Part shown: positions 51,164 through 61,303 of the stretch, in pieces
How the letters are laid out: every line of letters begins with the position of its first letter
How positions within the stretch are numbered: position 1 is the first letter of the stretch
Source: Cymbidium sinense
Lineage: Eukaryota > Streptophyta > Magnoliopsida > Asparagales > Orchidaceae
Assembly: GCA_021442155.1 (NCBI GenBank)
Contig: JAKCPB010000349.1
Location: 1 to 64,000 of the forward strand
Length of the DNA: 64,000 bases
Reading direction: 5' to 3'
Position numbers and translations under genes: made by a program
The notes under the pieces: generated by a model
What the model was told of the DNA's origin: nothing
Seen by the model: the letters and a program-made list of their open reading frames with translations, nothing else
Database searches by the model: none

Positions 51164-52881
51164 GAATATTATTTTATTGATTTAATTAAAATTTATTTAG
51201 AAGCTTATGTGTTGTTATTTAATCATAAAATTTGTTGAAGCCTCGTATAACTTCATCATCACATAAGTATCAAGTAGTTTTTCAAATATATAATTTTAAC
51301 AATATGATTTGCAGATGAACATATGAACAATAGACTATTGTTATTTGCATTAATAATCATAAAATTAGGGGACTTGCATTAAAGTTGGTACGTTTTGAAA
51401 GCGATTTTAATGACTTGTAGATATATTTGCGTAATAAACTCTTTAATTTTATGTGGGAGCTTTTATGGCATTTTTATCATATAGGAACTTTTCTTACGTT
51501 GTATTTCCTTTTAAGCAAATCAATGCATAAAACTATTCCTTGGAATTTGTCTATTTATTATTTAGTTTTGAAATCTCATACTGTACTTGATTATCTCTAC
51601 ACCATGCTCACAGTGGGAAAATATAAAAGCTCATATTAGTTGGGAAATAATATAAGCATAATTATAATAATATTCCACTTTAGAGTATAATATCACGCAA
51701 CTTTCAAGTGCACCATTACAAACTAATAATTTATCAATTATAAAGCTCCGTATACATAACTTAAAAAATATGCAAAGTAATCATTCTCTTTATAAAATCT
51801 TATTGCTAAATCAATTCCATCTCAAATTAGTCATAAATTTCTTATTGATCTGAACATTAATTTGTTGCAAATTTGTCAAAAACTAAGGCGCCCATTGGGA
51901 TCACTTTTATTTTCTAGGTTTTGTTTTTATTTTTATATTGTTTCGAAAATATTTTTGTTTAGAGTGTGTTTTATGTGATTTTATTTTTTATTTTCAAAAA
52001 AAAAAATATTATTTTCAAAAACAAAAAATATTATTTTCAAAAGATGTTTTGAGTATTTTTAAAAATAACAAGTATAATCAAACAAATTTATTTTTGAACA
52101 AAACATAAATCAACACAACAAAAATACAAAATAAAAAATAAAAAATAAAAGTGATCCCAAACGGGCCCTAAGAAAAAATTTCTTGTTGCTGATATAGCTT
52201 CTAAAATTTACATATCTACAAATAAAATATAATTTAACATACAAATAGTATATAATACATTCAATACAATAATCATCATATATTAAATCACTGATAGCAT
52301 TCATAAATCAACAAGACAATCATTTAAGGCATGTGGAGCAATATAAAATTATATTTAACAACACATGGAAGAAACTATAGGAAGATGTACATTTTATGGA
52401 ATGAACTCAATGAAAATAAAAGGAAATATTTTATCATTTTTAACATTGGCCAACAGCTACAAATATATGAGATCATTTTTAGGTAAATAAATAGTGAAAT
52501 GATATGTTAAGAAATACACAATGATTTTTAAAAAATTAAATATTTTGAAATGAATTACACAAAAATGAATTGCACAAAAATGAATTCACTTCAATGAGAT
52601 TGCATACTATTAATGGATTTTTCGAGGCCAGCCAAATTCCCATAAGCTGATTTATTGGTGAAGTTATTGTCTTTGGTCATGAAGCCTTCACAAGTAAGCA
52701 GAGTGTCCTTCCAAAAAGATGACAACTTAATTGAGTTGATAGGTTGTTCAAATTAGATCAATTCTCATAATTAGTTTGAGTCATGATTTGAGTTATTCAA
52801 ACTTTTATAAAATTAGGTGTATCATGTCATATCTTGTCTAAAAGTCCACACATATTTGTGAACTTATTTCATCATCAAGTT
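51164..52881 (+). repeat. Inverted repeat C, left arm
   Basis: Reverse complement of 57210-58805. Matches include ACCATGCTCACAGTGGGAAAATA (51601-51623) with the inverse at 58391-58413, and the stretch 52620-52870 with 57200-57460. C is also a same-orientation, more diverged relative of arm B' 42960-44300 (shared order: TTTGTTGAAG, GACTTGTA, CTTGATTATC, AAGTGCACCA, CTTTATAAA, TGGCCAACA, CCATAAGC-type words). The short open frames at 51427-51639 and on the minus strand at 52110-52304 are not genes. Confidence 0.9.
51887..52168. mobile_element. Tourist-like (PIF/Harbinger) MITE in C
   Basis: 282 bp with terminal inverted repeats GGCGCCCATTGGGATCAC and GTGATCCCAAACGGGCCC, flanked by TAA on both sides (51884-51886 and 52169-52171), the 3-base target duplication of this class. 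The interior is A/T-rich and can fold on itself. Confidence 0.75.
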
Positions 52882-55714
52882 AAAATTTATTAAAAAATTC
52901 TCAAATTACCGCCATGCTCAACCGTTCCCTCCTATTTTCAATTTTTTGAAAAAGAAATAAAAAAGAACAAAATGAAAAGAAAATCGCTCCTCCCATTTTC
53001 CCTCCCTCATTCTCTCCCACTCTCCTCTCTCTCATGCATTCTCCTCTCACGTTCAAGAAAAAGTAATTCGCCTCCCCTTTTTCTGAATTTTTCCTCTCTC
53101 CTAGGGGTGTATTTTTTGATTAAAACCAAAAATCCGAACCGATCCAAACCGAATTTTTGAATTCAGATCAGTTTTATAAATTTTTTTTTGGATTTCGGTT
53201 TTGGATTTGGTAAAATTCGATTTTCGGTTTTCGGTTCGATTTTATATCATCTTAATCTCATTAAACCCAAAATAGCTAAAAAATCAAATTTTTTTTTTCA
53301 TTTTTTTTAGAAAATTCCGCTCAAAAAAGTAATTTCAATGATACATTTGTATATTATTAGTTTCATTTGTTAAAGAGTTATTTAATTTTGTATGAAATGA
53401 TTTGATGAAATGATGTAATTCTTTGATTAATAATTATTATAGTAATTATATTTTTAATTTTCAATTTTTTTAAACCGAACCAAAAATCTGAAAATAATTT
53501 CGGTTTGGATCGGTTCGGTTTGTGTTATTCATTAAATGGATTAGTTTGTTCAGAGTTTGGATTTAAAACCGAACAGTTTAACAAATTTCAAAACCGATTC
53601 ATCCAAATCGATCGATTGCACACCCCTACTCTCTCCTCTCAAAATTTCCCTATTTGGTTCAACAGTAATCAAAGCCAGCCCACCTCGGTGCCGCCGCTCG
53701 GTTCTTTGCGGATCAGTGCGGCAGGGCGCCGTGAGCCGGGCTCATGCTTGGTCATGCCTTCCCGTCCGGCCAGCACCCGTCGTAAACCCACCGTCTCGCC
53801 GGCGCACGCCGCTCCGCATCCCGCATTCTGTCGTCTGACCCAGACACGAAGCACGCGCGCGGACCTACCATCCCGCAAGGATCCGGTGCCAGCCATTAGC
53901 GCACACAAAGCTCGCCGCCAGCGCTCTCGCTGCCGTGTGACCAGCTTCCGCCGTTCCGCAACTGCACGGCGCGGTTTTGCCGCCGACCCGGCCCTGCTGC
54001 GTTCCACCAGCCCAAAATCAGCTCGCATCGCTGAACCGTTGCTGCCGTCCATATTCCGGCTCTCCCATTTTCGTTCCACGGCCCACCGCTGCTACTGCCG
54101 CCGTCCAGTGATCCTGCTGACAGCTAGGTCCGTCCCGCACATTTCCGCAAACCGCCAGCCCTCCTTTCTTCAGCCCGTGAACTTCAAAGCCTGTCAGCCC
54201 AAAATCCGACCCATTACCTGCATCCAGCCTTCCTATAGCCCGCAACACATCCAAAATTTTCTACATTTTCGGGAAGAGCATCGTCGAGGATTATTATTCA
54301 ATTTCGCATCACACCTCGCTTTAGTCATTCTGTTTCCTCTGTGTTGCAAATCAGGGATTAACATCGGTGATTTTTTCTTTTCGTCGCGCTCGCGTATCCC
54401 ATTTCATCGTAAACCAGGGAAGAATCGTGGTGAATTCTTCCTTTGATTTTCGGCGTCAGCTTTTTCCTTTCAGCTATGCCGCTTTTTTTTTCTTTTTATC
54501 TGAATTTTCCGTCAGAATCCCGCTGCCGCTCCCGTGCAACCCACCGGCCGCGCATCTTGATCTCAGCCGACGACGCTGTCCCGCAGCCCCGTCCCGTGGC
54601 CAAAATTCGCAACACGCACGTCCAATTCCTCCCAAGCCCGCCGACGCAAACCGTCATCTTCTGCGCAAACCGCCACCTTCCGCGCTGCCGCCGACGCTCC
54701 GGTCCCATGCATCCCGCAATACCTAACCCGTGCTGACGATGCCAACCCAAGTTCAGTCGTCTGGCCCAAACCCACGGCTCGCACAGCCCGCGCTGCCGAT
54801 ACTGACCCGCACCGAAACCGCAGGCCGCGCAATCCCGCTGTTTCGCGACCCGCCGTGGCCCATTGCCGTGACCCGCGCCTAACCCGCTCCTGCGCATCCT
54901 CTGGCCCACAGGCTCGATCACGCTTTTCTGCAACCTACTTCGCGCACGGCCCACGACCCGCGAAATCGACCCGATCCCCCCACCCGCTCGACCCGCATGC
55001 AACCTGCCTATGGCCCGTTCCACCGACCCGCTATGGCTCGTCTCCCGAGCCGCACGGTATTGGCTCTAGCCCTCTTCCCGACATGCGCGAGCGGCGGGAG
55101 CGTGCTGGCGGGTTCAGCGGGCTGGTGCGTGGGCTTTGGGCCGGTTGGCATAGGTCGGATCGGGCCTTGCAGGACGGCAGGCTGGGTCGCGCGATGGTGC
55201 CATTTCGGGTCCGGGCCAGACGACAGATCGCGGGACGCGGAGCGGTGTGCGCCAACGGGACGACGGGTTTGCAGAAGAAGGGCGGTGGAAGCACGGGATG
55301 CGGAAGCGGTACGACCAGCGGTGGGAGCGGGTTCGCAAAGTGCTCGTGTGCGGCGCACTGGCTTGGCTGGTTCTGCGGCATGGCGAGGACTGAGAGCGGT
55401 GGATGGCGGTGAAGCACCGGAGCGTGTGTGCAGCATGCGGGCTTTGATTTGGCCGGTGGGATTGGCCGAAGTAGGCGAAATTTAGAGCGGAGAGAGGAAA
55501 AATTCAGAAAATTGAGAGGAGAATTACCTTTTCTTGAACGTGAGAGGAGAATGCAATAGAGAGAGAAGAGTGGGAGAGAATGAGGGAGGTAAAATGGGGC
55601 GAGTGTTTTTCTTTTCAGTTTTATTTTTCTTTTTAATTTCTTTTTCAGAAAATTGAAAATAGGGGGGAACGGCTGAGCATGAGGGTAATTAGGGAATTTT
55701 TTTTAATAAATTTT
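52882..55714. mobile_element. Foldback element with GC-rich core
   Basis: Outer inverted repeats: 52882-53101 pairs with 55485-55714 (AATTACCGCCATGCTCAACC with the inverse GGCTGAGCATGAGGGTAATT). The pairing continues past a hAT MITE into the GC-rich part: 53637-53960 with 55090-55480 (for example CGCACGCCGCTCCGCATCCCGC with its diverged inverse near 55240). The loop is about 53960-55090. From 53680 to 55450 the base composition is strikingly GC-rich against the AT-rich window. Several long frames are open on both strands (53505-54446, 54496-55023, 54855-55412, 54997-55485) and give Arg/Pro/Ser/Ala/His-rich products with no recognised domain. That is expected of GC-rich DNA poor in stop codons. 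No transposase is present. It may be a captured GC-rich host segment or a long-diverged simple repeat. Confidence 0.75.
53102..53628. mobile_element. hAT-type MITE inside the foldback arm
   Basis: 527 bp. Termini TAGGGGTGT and ACACCCCTA, flanked by the perfect 8-base duplication CTCTCTCC (53094-53101 and 53629-53636), the size typical of hAT. The interior is rich in AACCGAACC/GGTTCGGTTTT words near both ends. Removing it restores the pairing of the foldback arms. Confidence 0.92.
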
Positions 55715-55789
55715 GTATTTATTAAATATTTTAATGTGGATTTCACGCTGATAAATGCACATAGTCAATATATAAAATGATTTAGGGTA

Positions 55790-56740
55790 ATTTCATTGTT
55801 CTGAATGCAATGATAGTACATTTAGCGATAAGAGTATTTGGTTTGGCCAAATTGGGTCAATTTCAGCTCAAAATGTGTGTCGTCGATTTCGCTCGCACGA
55901 TTTTCACGCAGACTCATTTGAATTGAGTGTGAATAGTCTTATTTGATAGATTTTGATATTTTGAAGCCACTGGGGCGATCAATTTTGCGAACATAGGTCA
56001 TTTGAATTGCGTTGGCATCTCCTGATCTCGATATGTGTGCAAGCATGCTGACGACTTGAGCGCTTGGTCGATTGATCATTAAGTCATGAAATAATTATAT
56101 CCTGACCAATTTTGATGTTCTGAATGCGACGTCGTAGTTCGTTCATCGATCAGAGCTCATTTGAGTTGATACGGTGACGTCTAGTGCGTTTCAACCTCGA
56201 TTTGCATGCTGTCACTTCAAACCACTCGACATTTGCACAGACTCATCCGAATTGAGCGCGGATAGTCTCATTTGATATATTTTGACATTTCACGGCTAAC
56301 GATGTGATCAATTCCATGAATGGATGTCATTTGGTGATCGTCCCAGCTTTCTAATTTTGATATGCACGTCGACAAGTTGATAGCTCGAGCGCTTAATTGA
56401 TTGATCATTAGATTTTGCAATATTTATATTTCAATCAATTTCAATATTCTGAATGTGATGGCGAAGTCCGTTTGTCGATCGGAGGTCAATTCGATCATTT
56501 TCAGGGACGTCCAATGTATTTTGAGCCTCAATTTGGGTATTGTCACCTCCGAAGTCCGTCAAATTCAATTTGTAGGCTTGATTTGATTTATGACACATAT
56601 GTGGAGGTCAACATCTCACAATGTAATTCTTAAAGAATTCCGCTTGAATTGAAGGGGTATACCCCTAAATTGCGCTTGATGGATGGACGAGATTCATCTC
56701 TGAAAATCAGTTGATTCGCCATCGTCGAGTCATCGGAGAG
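55790..56740 (+). repeat. Tandem units of about 320-330 bp
   Basis: TTCTGAATG recurs at 55799, 56118 and 56448, each preceded by a TTTC/TTTTGAT stretch. GAGCGCTT...TTGATTGATCATTA recurs at about 56059 and 56387, and GACTCAT(T/C)...GAATTGAG recurs at about 55910 and 56240. The composition is less AT-rich than the flanks. It has no counterpart on the left side of the C/C' structure, so it was added to one side. No gene; the frames at 56401-56633 are by-products. Confidence 0.75.
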
Positions 56741-57209
56741 GCTGCCGTCAGCTCCACGTGATAGGCCAAGAGTGGAGGAAGTGGTGGCACGGAGCTCAAG
56801 GCAAGATATGGCTTAAAATCATTATTATGATACTTCTCCGGTTTGAAGCTTTATATAGTGTTCATGGAAACTTCAATAACTTTGTGCATTTTGAGATTAT
56901 GTGTGAGGGTTTATTACCTCAACTATTTATATGTGTAGCCACCAGCCTTATTGCTTTGTGGTGAGGAGCTTTAGCTCTCATATGTGAAGCAATGTTCCAA
57001 GCGCTAACATGTGTATGTATGTGTAAGGTCTTTATCATCTCAATCATGTATTAACTTATCCTTTTGTATTATTAATTTTATAAGAGCAATAATTCTAATT
57101 ATTGATGAAGGGATATAAAATTTTCTTACATCATGTTATTTGATTTATTTTCTTCTAAATATTGGAAAATATATATTTGAAGGCCATTTAATGATGGAAT
57201 GATGCTCAT
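56741..57209 (+). repeat. Segment related to 60650-61130
   Basis: From about 56910 the sequence (GCTAACATGTGTATGTATGT, CATGTATTAACTTA, TATTAATTTTATAAGAGCAA) reappears in direct orientation at 60700-60830. The relation continues through 57180-57420 (into C') with 60860-61110. Nothing else is recognised. Confidence 0.7.
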
Positions 57210-58805
57210 TAATTAACTTGATGATCAAATAAGTTCACAAATATATGTGGACTTTTAGACAAGATATGACATGATACACCTAATCTATAAAAGCTTGAAT
57301 AACTCAAATCATGACTCAAAATAATTATGAGAATTGATCTAATTTGAACAACCTATCAACTCAATTAAGTTGTCATCTTTATGGAAGGACACTCTTGCTT
57401 ACAAGGCTTCATGATCAAAGACAATAACTTCACCAATAAATCAGCTCATGGGAATTTTCGAAAATCACTTAATAGTATGCAATTTCATTGAAGTGAATTC
57501 ATTTTTTGTGTAATTCATTTCAAAATATTTAATTTTTTAAAAATCATTGTGTATTTCTTAATATATCATTTCACTATTTATTTACCTAAAAATGATCTCA
57601 TATATTTGTAGCTGTTGGCCAATGTTAAAAATGGTAAGATATTTCCTTTTATTTTCATTGAGTTCATTTCATAAAATGTACATCTTCTTATAGTTTCTTC
57701 CATGTGTTGTTAAATATAGTTTTGTATTGCTCCACATGTCTTAAATGATTGTCTTGTTGATTTATGAATGCTATCAGTGATTTAATGTATGATGATTATT
57801 GTATTGAATGTATTATATACTATTTTTATGTCAAATTATATTTTATCTATATATATGTAAATTTTAGAAGCTATATCAACAACAAGAAATTGTTTCCTAG
57901 GGCCCGTTTGGGATCACTTTTATTTTTAATTTTGTATTTTTGTTGTGTTGATTTATGTTTTGTTCAAAAATAAATTTGTTTGATTATACTTGTTATTTTT
58001 AAAAATACTCAAAATATCTTTTGAAAATAATATTTTTTGTTTTTGAAAATAAAAATAAAATTACATAAAAAACACTCTAAACAAATATGTTTTCAAAAAC
58101 AACATAAAAAAAATAGAAAATAAAAGTGATCCCAATCGGCCCCTTAGTTTTTGACAAATTTGCAACAAATTAATGTTCAGATCAATAATGAATTTATGAC
58201 TAATTTGAGATGGAATTGATTTAGCAATAAGATTTTATAAAGAGAATGATGACTTTGCATGTTTTTTAAGTTATGTATGCGAAGCTTTATAGTTGATAGA
58301 TTATTAGTTTGCTTGATATTACAATCTATAGTCGACTATTATTATAATTATGCTTATATTATTTCCCAACTAATATGAGCTTTTATATTTTCCCACTGCA
58401 AGCATGGTGTAGAGATAATCAAGTACAGTATGAGATTTCAAAACTAAATAATAAATACTCAAATTCCAAGGAATAGTTTTATGCTTTGATTTGCTTAAAA
58501 GGAAATACAACGTAAGGAAAGTTCCTATATGATAAAAATGCCATAAAAGCTGTCACATAAAATTAAAGAGTTTATTACGCAAATATATCTACAAGTCATT
58601 AAAATCGCTTTCAAAACGTACCAACTTTGATGCAAGTCCCCTATTTTTATGATTATTAATGCAAATAACAGTAGTCTATTGTTCATATGTTTAACTGCAA
58701 ATCATATTGTTAAAATTATATATTTGAAAAACTACTTGATACTTATGTGATGATGAAGTTATACGAGGCTTCAACAAATTTTATGATTAATAAATTTCAA
58801 TTAAA
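57210..58805 (-). repeat. Inverted repeat C', right arm
   Basis: Reverse complement of 51164-52881 and a direct-orientation, more diverged relative of arm B 3860-5050. It ends where repeat X copy 2 begins. The open frame at 57764-57973 is the mirror of that at 52110-52304 and is not a gene. Confidence 0.9.
57901..58143. mobile_element. Tourist-like MITE in C'
   Basis: Counterpart of 51887-52168: termini GGCCCGTTTGGGATCAC and GTGATCCCAATCGGCCCC. The flanking CTA/TTA are decayed versions of the 3-base duplication. Confidence 0.75.
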
Positions 58806-59610
58806 TCAATAAAGTAATCAATAAATTATAAATTGATTGTTGAAAATTAATAATAATAAAGCTAATCTATAGTGATGTTGACAAAATTCATGATTTACGG
58901 TCTAGCAAGTTAACCATCATGGCACATTTTATGGTTGAATTTGTGAGCCTATGAGTCCAAGCTGATTAAATGATTTAATTTTTTTATTTATTTTTAATAA
59001 ATTTTTATGATATATTGATTATTTCAGATTAATTTTGTCAAAAATTAATAAAAATTTAACTAAATTTATAAACTATATAATAATTATTAAATTGCAAATT
59101 TAGATTCAAAATATAAATTATGCCATTTTCTCATTAGTATAAAAATTATAAAATTGTTATATAAAAAAAATTTAAAATAAACTATTAAAACTAAATTATC
59201 TTAAATAATATCTAACTTAAAACAAAACCAAATTATATATTTTTAATAATTAACAAAATGAAAATATGAAATACGAAAACGAATAATTATTATATATAAA
59301 TTAATTAATAAAAATTTTAAAAAAAGTGAATAGAATTCACGTTTTCTCGAAAACGTGAGATTAGTTTACGTTTTCTAAAAAGTGTGATTTGATTCTAAGT
59401 TTATGATCCTAAATTTTGATTTTTCTGAAGAAATTTAATATAGTGCTCCATTTATAAAATTTATCGTTTATTTTTTTTTTGCATTCGATTTTGAGATTTT
59501 TTTTTTCTAAAATCTAAACTTCGATCTACTGAGCCTAAGTTTACATATTTTTTTCTCGCTTTTTATTTATTTTAAATCCTTAATAATTGCAGGAAATATA
59601 ATCTGCCCAA
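58805..59610. repeat. Repeat X, copy 2 (uninterrupted)
   Basis: Inverse of copy 1 flanks at 28787-29162 and 31805-32235. At 59252-59270 it has the single, unduplicated target sequence used by the RTE LINE in copy 1. It abuts C'. Confidence 0.85.
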
Positions 59611-59870
59611 CAATTGAAATTCAGTTCGAACACTTTATAAGAAGAAAGCCTATGAGTGCGTTTGATAAATTCCATTTCATATTTTTATGCCATTAATCGT
59701 ATTTATAAGAAATTCATTCTTATTTATTTTAAATCTTAATAATTGCAGGAAATGGAATCTGCCCAACAATTGAAATCCAGTTCGAACACTTTAAGAAGAA
59801 ATTCATTCTTATTTATGTCATTATTCGGATTCATAAGAAATTCATTCTTGAATATGAAAAATAATCTTAA
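59570..59870. repeat. Local duplications next to X
   Basis: A block of about 70 bases (TTAATAATTGCAGGAAAT, TCTGCCCAACAATTGAAA, AGTTCGAACACTTTA) occurs at 59578-59640 and again at 59736-59800. AAGAAATTCATTCTT occurs three times (59707, 59803, 59836). The rest up to 60460 is AT-rich with nothing recognised. Confidence 0.8.
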
Positions 59871-60469
59871 TAATTTCTACGGAGGCAGAAAATAAAAAAT
59901 AATAAAAACTATAGAAGCTGCTTCGTATAATTATTCGATCTATTTTTTTAATAGATATCAATTTTCTAATAATCTTCTTGACTACGGCGAAACCATGGAA
60001 CCGATCTAATTTCTTTAATTTAGTTGTCATTAACGTTGGTGAAATTTATGTTTCATGGATTTAATGTCCTTTCTTTCTGTGTCACAACGATTGTCTTATA
60101 AAATATGCCCTAATTTTTATTATTAACTTTAATTAAGACAATGTAACTCTTTATTGTAGCATACTTGAAAATATTTTATTTTTATTCTTTATATATGCTT
60201 TCAAGAAAACAGTTAATAACGAACACTTATTCCTCAAAAATAAAAATAAAGAAGTTTATCCATAAAGAATATCAGATTTTTTTTCTTCCCTAAATGATGG
60301 ATTAGGCCTATTAAAGAAAAATTTTAATTATATTCGACTAGAACGTATAAAAATAGTAGCATATTATTAAATTAAAGATATTGTGAATTAATTTATGTTT
60401 TTGATTGTTTCAGGTATTTGCGTGTTCAGATTCATGTGTTTATTCATTGGTATTATTTAACTTTCAACC

Positions 60470-60625
60470 TAAGAGTGCAAAGCATCTTAGTCTAGTGGTT
60501 GAGAGATTTGTTTTAACCAAGTGGTTTGGGTTCAAGTCTTTGCACATACATGTGTGTATGAGTTTCCGATTAAATTCGCTGAAAAATCCCAAAAAAAGGA
60601 AAAAAAAATTTCGGCCTGAGGGTAA
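60470..60625 (+). mobile_element. tRNA-derived SINE, probable
   Basis: RNA polymerase III promoter boxes are visible: A box TAGTCTAGTGG at 60488-60498 and B box GGTTCAAGTC at 60529-60538, 30 bases apart. The region between the boxes and after B (TTTGCACATACATGTGTGTA) does not form a tRNA cloverleaf, and an A-rich stretch follows at 60588-60610. This is the layout of plant SINEs. No clear target duplication was found. Confidence 0.6.
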
Positions 60626-60649
60626 CTTGGATAACATGGTCTAACCTAA

Positions 60650-61300
60650 TGACAATGATCTATCGACTTAACTATTTATATTTGTGGAGGTTTACCTTTC
60701 TCATAGGTGTCAATATTTTAAGTGCTAACATGTGTATATATATGTAAAGGCTTTATCATCATGTATTAACTTAATGGTTTGTACTATTAATTTTATAAAA
60801 GCAATCATTTTAATTATTGATGATTAAATATAATATTATGATGTTGTGTGCTTTTTTATTTGCAAAAAGTACATTTGAAAGCTATTTAGAGATTAAAATG
60901 ATGATCATTAGTTAGTTAAGTTAGTGATCAAATAAATCTAGAAATGTGAGTCAACTTCGAGACGAATCATGACTTAACACACCTAATACATGAAAATTTG
61001 AATAACTACAAATAATTCGGAGTCAATTGATCGATTGAACAACATATCAACTCAATTAGGTTGTCATCCTTATAGAAGGACACTTGCTTGTGAAAGGTTT
61101 ATGATCAAAGACTATGTGGTCCAAAAAATTGCTCAATCTCTCAATTAAGAGTAGATTAAATATCATCAAATTTTTGTAGGCGATGGAATAATAGGTAAGA
61201 CACTACCCAGAGGTTTCGCCCTCATTTTGTGAGGACTCTAGATCTAGTTCAAGGTTTCCTATAGGCGCAAGCACCTATAGTTAATTACCTCTCCCAATGC
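60650..61300 (+). other. Copy of the 56910-57460 segment, then link to A
   Basis: 60650-61130 is a direct, diverged copy of the segment at 56910-57460. 61230-61300 resembles 8125-8180 in arm B and contains the third GC-rich hairpin (61259-61280) followed by TTAATTAC. No gene seen. Confidence 0.65.
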
Positions 61301-61303
61301 TCT

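Noticed and set aside
53505..54446. 313-codon open frame in the GC-rich island as a real gene
   Set aside because: It starts inside the hAT MITE and crosses its border, overlaps other long frames on both strands, and has no domain.
54496..55485. Arg/Pro/Ala-rich frames of 128-185 codons in the GC-rich island
   Set aside because: Competing frames on both strands of GC-rich, stop-poor DNA; no motif supports any of them.
60488..60540. A functional tRNA gene
   Set aside because: A and B boxes are present but no acceptor stem or cloverleaf can be drawn; it fits a SINE better.
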